A stretch of 64,000 nucleotides of DNA, taken from positions 2,046,001-2,110,000 of the forward strand of contig NC_015388.1 in the NCBI RefSeq assembly GCF_000195295.1, read 5' to 3'. The notes under the pieces were generated by a model. That model had not been told where the DNA came from and did no database searches. It worked only from the letters and a program-made list of their open reading frames with translations. Shown one piece after another: positions 63,033 through 64,000 of this stretch. Origin of the DNA: Desulfobacca acetoxidans DSM 11109 (GTDB lineage: Bacteria > Desulfobacterota > Desulfobaccia > Desulfobaccales > Desulfobaccaceae). Made by a program: the position numbers and the translations under genes. Position 1 is the stretch's first letter. Each line of letters starts with the position of its first letter.

Positions 63033-63737
63033 ATGATCGCAATTATTGACTATGGGGCGGGTAATCTACGTTCAGTGGCTAAGGCTTTTGAGTCCCTGGG
63101 TTATGCATCTCATATTACCACAAGTCATCAGGATTTAGAGAAATCTGCGGCGATTGTTCTTCCTGGGGTAGGGGCCTTCGGGGATGGGATGGCCAATCTT
63201 GAGCGGCTTGGGTTAATCGAAGTTCTCAACCAACAGGTACTAGTTCATAAAAAACCATATCTGGGTATCTGTCTGGGAATGCAATTTTTAGCCGAAGAGA
63301 GTCTGGAGCACGGTTCGCATCGCGGCCTGGGTTGGATACCCGGAGTGGTCCGGAAGATTGTGCCTATGGATGCGGCCTATCGTATTCCACATATCGGTTG
63401 GAATAATATCAGCTTTCAAGATGGCAGTCCGTTATTTTTGAATCTTGAGGCCGAACCGGTTTTTTACTTTGTCCATAGTTATCATATGGTATTACAGGAG
63501 AATAACTGCCATTATATTACCTCTACATGTTGGCATGGAACTACTATTACGGCGAGTGTCCAGAAAGAAAATATTTTCGGTGTGCAATTCCACCCGGAAA
63601 AAAGCCAGCGAACCGGAATGACATTGCTGAGCAATTTCGCCAAAATTGTCTACGGAGAACACAGGGATGCTCAAAAAACGCCTCATACCAGTCCTGATTT
63701 TGCGAGATGGGATGGTGGTTCAAAGTGTAAGGTTTAA
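63033..63737 (+). CDS. hisH: HisH-type glutamine amidotransferase in a glycan cluster
   Basis: 234-residue class I amidotransferase of the HisH family. IIDYGAGNLRSVAKAFESLG is the N-terminus, the nucleophile Cys is in YLGICLGMQFLAEES, and the His-Glu pair in GVQFHPEKSQRTG. In histidine synthesis HisH feeds ammonia to HisF; in O-antigen and nonulosonate clusters a HisH/HisF pair supplies ammonia to a PseA/WbpG-type sugar amidotransferase. With no other his gene around, the second role is more likely. Its 3' end overlaps hisF by 71 bases. Confidence 0.85.
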   Translation: MIAIIDYGAGNLRSVAKAFESLGYASHITTSHQDLEKSAAIVLPGVGAFGDGMANLERLGLIEVLNQQVLVHKKPYLGICLGMQFLAEESLEHGSHRGLGWIPGVVRKIVPMDAAYRIPHIGWNNISFQDGSPLFLNLEAEPVFYFVHSYHMVLQENNCHYITSTCWHGTTITASVQKENIFGVQFHPEKSQRTGMTLLSNFAKIVYGEHRDAQKTPHTSPDFARWDGGSKCKV

Positions 63738-64000
63738 ACATACTAACGTGATTCATTGGAAGCCGCTGACGGCCGTAGATTTCTTTGATCGTTGGGCGGT
63801 GGATGAAATAATCGTTTTAGATGTCAGCCGGAATAAGAAGCAGCGGAATAAATTTTACCAGGTGGTGGAAGAGCTATCTCAAAAGTGTTTTGTTCCTCTG
63901 ACGGTTGGAGGTTGGATTGATTCGGTAAATGAAATTCGCAAGTTGTTGCGTTTAGGGGGCGATAAGGTCGTAATCAATACCGAAGCCGTCCGCCGCCCGA
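63667..64000 (+). CDS. hisF: HisF-type cyclase subunit (partial, runs off the window)
   Basis: From the ATG at 63667 an open frame runs to the window end. It begins MLKKRLIPVLILRDGMVV, then DRWAVDEIIVLDVSR, FVPLTVGGWID and DKVVINTEAV, the ordered beta strands of the HisF TIM barrel. Only the first 111 residues are visible. It overlaps hisH, so they are translated together. As with hisH, an ammonia-delivery role for glycan modification is inferred from context. Confidence 0.82.
   Translation, partial: MLKKRLIPVLILRDGMVVQSVRFKHTNVIHWKPLTAVDFFDRWAVDEIIVLDVSRNKKQRNKFYQVVEELSQKCFVPLTVGGWIDSVNEIRKLLRLGGDKVVINTEAVRRP

Overview
The window looks like chromosomal DNA of an anaerobic, Gram-negative bacterium, most likely a sulfate-reducing or syntrophic member of the Desulfobacterota (the former Deltaproteobacteria, Desulfobacca-like). 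The clues are a 2-oxoacid:ferredoxin oxidoreductase subunit with its ferredoxin, a CooC-type nickel ATPase for CO dehydrogenase/acetyl-CoA synthase, an aryl-CoA ligase behind a Liv transporter, QueH, a fused SecDF, a fused CobA-HemD, lipoproteins and outer-membrane proteins. This assignment is inference from gene content; no rRNA or tRNA gene was seen.

Layout. 1-9.5 kb (minus strand): a partial DnaJ-like chaperone, a hybrid sensor kinase, a DNA methyltransferase-nuclease fusion, korA and korD, trpG and trpE. The methyltransferase sits between korA and the tail of a destroyed response-regulator gene, and korB/korC are missing. 10-12.5 kb: cooC, a toxin-antitoxin pair beside the remnant of a second one, and a thioesterase. 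12.7-24.2 kb: LD-carboxypeptidase, a GT-C glycosyltransferase, a response regulator, a livH-livM-livF-livG-paaK operon, a DUF3124 protein, SuhB, a rhomboid protease and a DUF89 protein. 24.7-26.5 kb: a PhoU-like protein and a MetE/UroD-like gene with a one-base frameshift.

26.9-32.2 kb (plus strand) is the most interesting part. Six tightly packed genes appear to encode a ubiquitin-like conjugation system: a small protein with a ubiquitin-like C-terminal half and a Gly-Gly followed by a three-residue tail; a protein whose C-terminus resembles an E2 fold with a candidate catalytic Cys; a protein of unknown function; a ClpX-like unfoldase without the zinc domain or a normal ClpP-docking loop; a JAMM peptidase; and an E1-like enzyme with a degenerate and an intact adenylation domain in tandem. 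The inferred logic is that the JAMM enzyme matures and removes the modifier, E1 and E2 attach it, and the ClpX-like motor unfolds tagged targets. It is bordered by a frameshifted gene on one side and a decayed permease on the other.

32.4-53.1 kb is mostly housekeeping: prs, a phytase-like esterase, a PPOX protein, purQ, secDF, a PrpA-like phosphatase, a radical SAM protein, a large DNA methylase, a UvrD-type helicase, cobA-hemD, queH, sucD and sucC, and a glycine-zipper lipoprotein. 53.2-64 kb (plus strand) is a surface-glycan cluster reading out of the window: methyltransferases, a glycosyltransferase and a full pseudaminic-acid route (pseB, pseC, pseF, pseG-pseH fusion, pseI), plus a divergent NeuB-like paralogue and hisH/hisF-type ammonia-channel genes.
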